The notes below the pieces were generated by a model. That model worked only from the letters and a program-made list of their open reading frames with translations. It was not told the DNA's origin and did no database searches. Shown in pieces: positions 62,530 to 64,000 of a stretch of 64,000 nt of DNA. A program made the translations under genes and the position numbers. Each line of letters opens with the position of its first letter. Position 1 is the stretch's first letter. Origin of the DNA: Ilyomonas limi (GTDB lineage: Bacteria > Bacteroidota > Bacteroidia > Chitinophagales > Chitinophagaceae); contig NZ_SZQL01000003.1 in assembly GCF_005233845.1 (NCBI RefSeq), positions 62,001-126,000 of the forward strand, read 5' to 3'.

Positions 62530-62997
62530 ATGAACGGAGACTTGTATAGCATTTTGCTGCACGTGCATAGCATAGGAAGATGGCTATTGCTGCTGTTATT
62601 AGTAATTGCCATTTTCAACAGTCTGATTGCAGGCAGACGACCTTACATAAAAAGCGATGCACGAACCGGCTTGCTGCTTACCATTGTAGCGGATATTATG
62701 CTGCTGGTGGGGCTGGCACTGTGGTATTGGGGACCCAAAGGTTATAACCTGATTGTAGCTGCGGGTGGTATGGGCAATGCTATGAAAGACCCGGTTACCC
62801 GCTTTTATGGTGTAGAGCACATGGCTGGTATGCTGATAGCTATTATACTGCTACATATTGGTAAAGCACAAGGCAAAAAAGCCATTAGTGACAAAGCTAA
62901 ACACAACCGTACAGTAGTGTTTTATGTTATTGCGCTCCTTATTATACTGTTATCTATTCCCTGGCCGTTCAGAAATATTGCCGGTGGCTGGTTTTAA
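62530..62997 (+). CDS. Four-helix membrane protein, possible cytochrome b-like
   Basis: A 155-residue protein with helices at about 14-34, 46-66, 97-112 and 128-144. Histidines sit at residues 11, 13, 97, 109 and 125, several next to helices (LLHVHSIGRW, YGVEHMAGM, LLHIGKA), which suits a haem-binding four-helix bundle; relatives are sometimes annotated cytochrome b but without proof. A strong terminator follows, so this is a single-gene transcript, divergent from the TPR lipoprotein. Confidence 0.68.
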   Translation: MNGDLYSILLHVHSIGRWLLLLLLVIAIFNSLIAGRRPYIKSDARTGLLLTIVADIMLLVGLALWYWGPKGYNLIVAAGGMGNAMKDPVTRFYGVEHMAGMLIAIILLHIGKAQGKKAISDKAKHNRTVVFYVIALLIILLSIPWPFRNIAGGWF

Positions 62998-63034
62998 TGT
63001 TGTGTAGTTTCGTATTTATATTAAAAAAATTTGG

Positions 63035-63066
63035 AAAAAACACCTGCGTGGTGTTTTTTCTTTTTT
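63035..63066 (+). terminator. Intrinsic terminator after the 4-TM gene
   Basis: AAAAAACACC (63035-63044) pairs with GGTGTTTTTT (63050-63059) around TGCGT, followed by CTTTTTT. 37 bases after the stop. Confidence 0.88.
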
Positions 63067-63284
63067 GGCTATAATACCATATTCAATTAAGTATAAGGAT
63101 ATACGTTTAGCTCAAATTCCTAAGTTTCCTGCTTGTAGCTTATATCAGGTACGTTTTTTAACCACGGATAAAAGAAGTTAATACATGGTGGAGCACAGCA
63201 ATTAATTACATCCTCATCATCAGCAAAACATCAGGAGACATCCTGAGTCTTTCTTCGTCAGTCAACATCATAATTGCATGGAAA

Positions 63285-63311
63285 TAAAAAAGCCACTGTA
63301 AAAACAGCGGC
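63285..63311 (-). terminator. Orphan terminator on the minus strand
   Basis: Read on the minus strand, GCCGCTGT pairs with ACAGTGGC (one G-T pair) and a TTTTTT run follows. No minus-strand gene ends here, so it may end an unrecognised RNA starting to the right. Confidence 0.6.
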
Positions 63312-63854
63312 CGTTGCTAACCTATGAAAAACACCATAAAACTTGTAATCCTTATTGCTTGAATAACTGATGTAAAAATAAGCACCTGTTCTCTTTAAAA
63401 TACAGGCACAGCTTAATTATAAGGCTCATTTAAACGCTTTTCAGCCCTATTTAATATTGCACTGTAAATTGTAAGCGATTTTAAATTATTCAGCAGTATA
63501 ATGCACCGTTTTACGCCTGTACCTGGAGGCTTTAGGGATAAAAAATATTTTTCTTATCTGAAGGAGTAAGGAGCAATCGGCACTTATCGCGTGCAAAGCA
63601 GGGTAGCTATAACGTTGCACGCATTCGCAGCAGGAAGGAAAAGCTGTAAAAAGACGGATAATTAATTATGAGGTTTTACAGCATTTAATGAAATGGCATG
63701 ATATGCGTTTAGCCAGATTTCTAAGCCTCCTGTTTACAGTTTGAGGCTTACTGCGAATAACTTATCTAAAATTTGTATTATTCCGGCATAACATAAAAAA
63801 TGCGAAGTCATTACACCATAAGTGTTCAAAACCTGGGATATTAAGGTTTTCAGC

Positions 63855-63966
63855 TCGTCATTGCGAACGGAGTGAAGCAATCTGTGAGTTGTAGAAAAAT
63901 CAAGATGAGCCATCAGGCTTTGATTTACAGCTAAGCATAGACTGCTTCGTAAACCCGCAGTGACGA
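63855..63966. repeat. Palindromic dispersed repeat of the CGTCATTGCGA type
   Basis: TCGTCATTGCGAACGGAG (from 63855) and, on the other strand, TCGTCACTGCGGGTTTACG (from 63966) form an imperfect inverted pair that also includes GAAGCAATCT / GAAGCAGTCT. I recognise this as a widely scattered palindromic repeat of many bacterial genomes (from memory). Confidence 0.65.
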
Positions 63967-64000
63967 TATTATTCTACTTTCAAATATAAAATTCATGTTT

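Larger units (their letters stand above)
62998..64000. other. Gene-free 1 kb with multiple hairpins and repeats
   Basis: No frame longer than a few dozen codons. It contains the terminator at 63035, a terminator reading the other way at 63285-63311, hairpin pairs GCGTGCAA/TTGCACGC (63589-63596, 63615-63622), GCTGTAAAA/TTTTACAGC (63643-63651, 63674-63682) and TAAGCCTC/GAGGCTTA (63722-63729, 63743-63750). There is also an imperfect direct repeat (63099-63139 and 63701-63741) and the palindromic element at 63855-63966. Confidence 0.6.

Noticed and set aside
63324-63362. Tiny frame MKNTIKLVILIA
   Set aside because: Only 12 residues; resembles a signal-peptide start but has no continuation.
1-64000. 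tRNA, rRNA, CRISPR array, transposase or integrase
   Set aside because: I looked for T-loop patterns, regularly spaced direct repeats and DDE/tyrosine recombinase motifs and found none that hold up.

Overview
The window looks like chromosomal DNA of a Bacteroidota bacterium, most likely a member of the Chitinophagaceae (inference). The supporting evidence is a SusC/SusD pair, several TonB-dependent receptors, many short lipoproteins with a cysteine directly after the signal peptide, a subtilase with a type IX-secretion-like C-terminus, the gliding lipoprotein GldH, and promoter elements of the TAnnTTTG type with few Shine-Dalgarno sequences. I see no rRNA, tRNA, CRISPR array, transposase, integrase or phage gene.

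Layout. 1-6.1 kb: the end of a CDF metal exporter, a YCII protein, a PQQ-type sugar dehydrogenase lipoprotein, a small membrane protein, an unknown lipoprotein and a DUF5723-like outer-membrane protein. 6.2-12.1 kb: a class A beta-lactamase-fold serine hydrolase, an unlisted 49-codon gene with its own palindromes and terminator, a YitT transporter-like protein, a TonB-type barrel receptor and a lipoprotein. 12.4-14.8 kb: transketolase and a 63-residue repeat protein. 14.9-18.9 kb: a copper-type locus (HYC_CC_PP protein plus a TonB receptor with a fused HMA domain), diverging from a membrane protein that matches the Pyr4/PaxB terpene cyclase family. 18.9-25.2 kb: housekeeping genes (Mut7-C RNase, RsgA, gamma carbonic anhydrase, class III aminotransferase, acylphosphatase) and small unknowns. 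25.4-33.8 kb: a GH2 beta-galactosidase, a secreted subtilase and an LTA-synthase-like sulfatase-fold enzyme.

33.9-58.8 kb is almost entirely on the minus strand and is the accessory heart of the window. It starts (reading leftwards) with SusC-SusD, then a GyrI-like protein, two giant VCBS/ASPIC-UnbV lipoproteins, a small lipoprotein and a GH65 enzyme. A decayed DUF6934 gene pair follows. The last part is a five-gene cluster: vanadium-haloperoxidase-like lipoprotein A, barrel A, barrel B, haloperoxidase-like lipoprotein B and a FecA-like TonB receptor. That cluster is preceded by two tandem copies of a ~60-nt element with covarying hairpins. 59-63 kb returns to housekeeping: GldH, YicC, ribulose-phosphate epimerase, a TPR lipoprotein and a 4-TM protein. 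The final 1 kb is gene-free and full of hairpins.

Two themes stand out. First, nutrient capture at the outer membrane (TonB receptors, SusCD, surface lipoproteins, GH2, GH65, haloperoxidase/PAP2 enzymes). Second, several families of dispersed inverted repeats sit at gene ends, especially between convergent genes, where they can form long hairpins.
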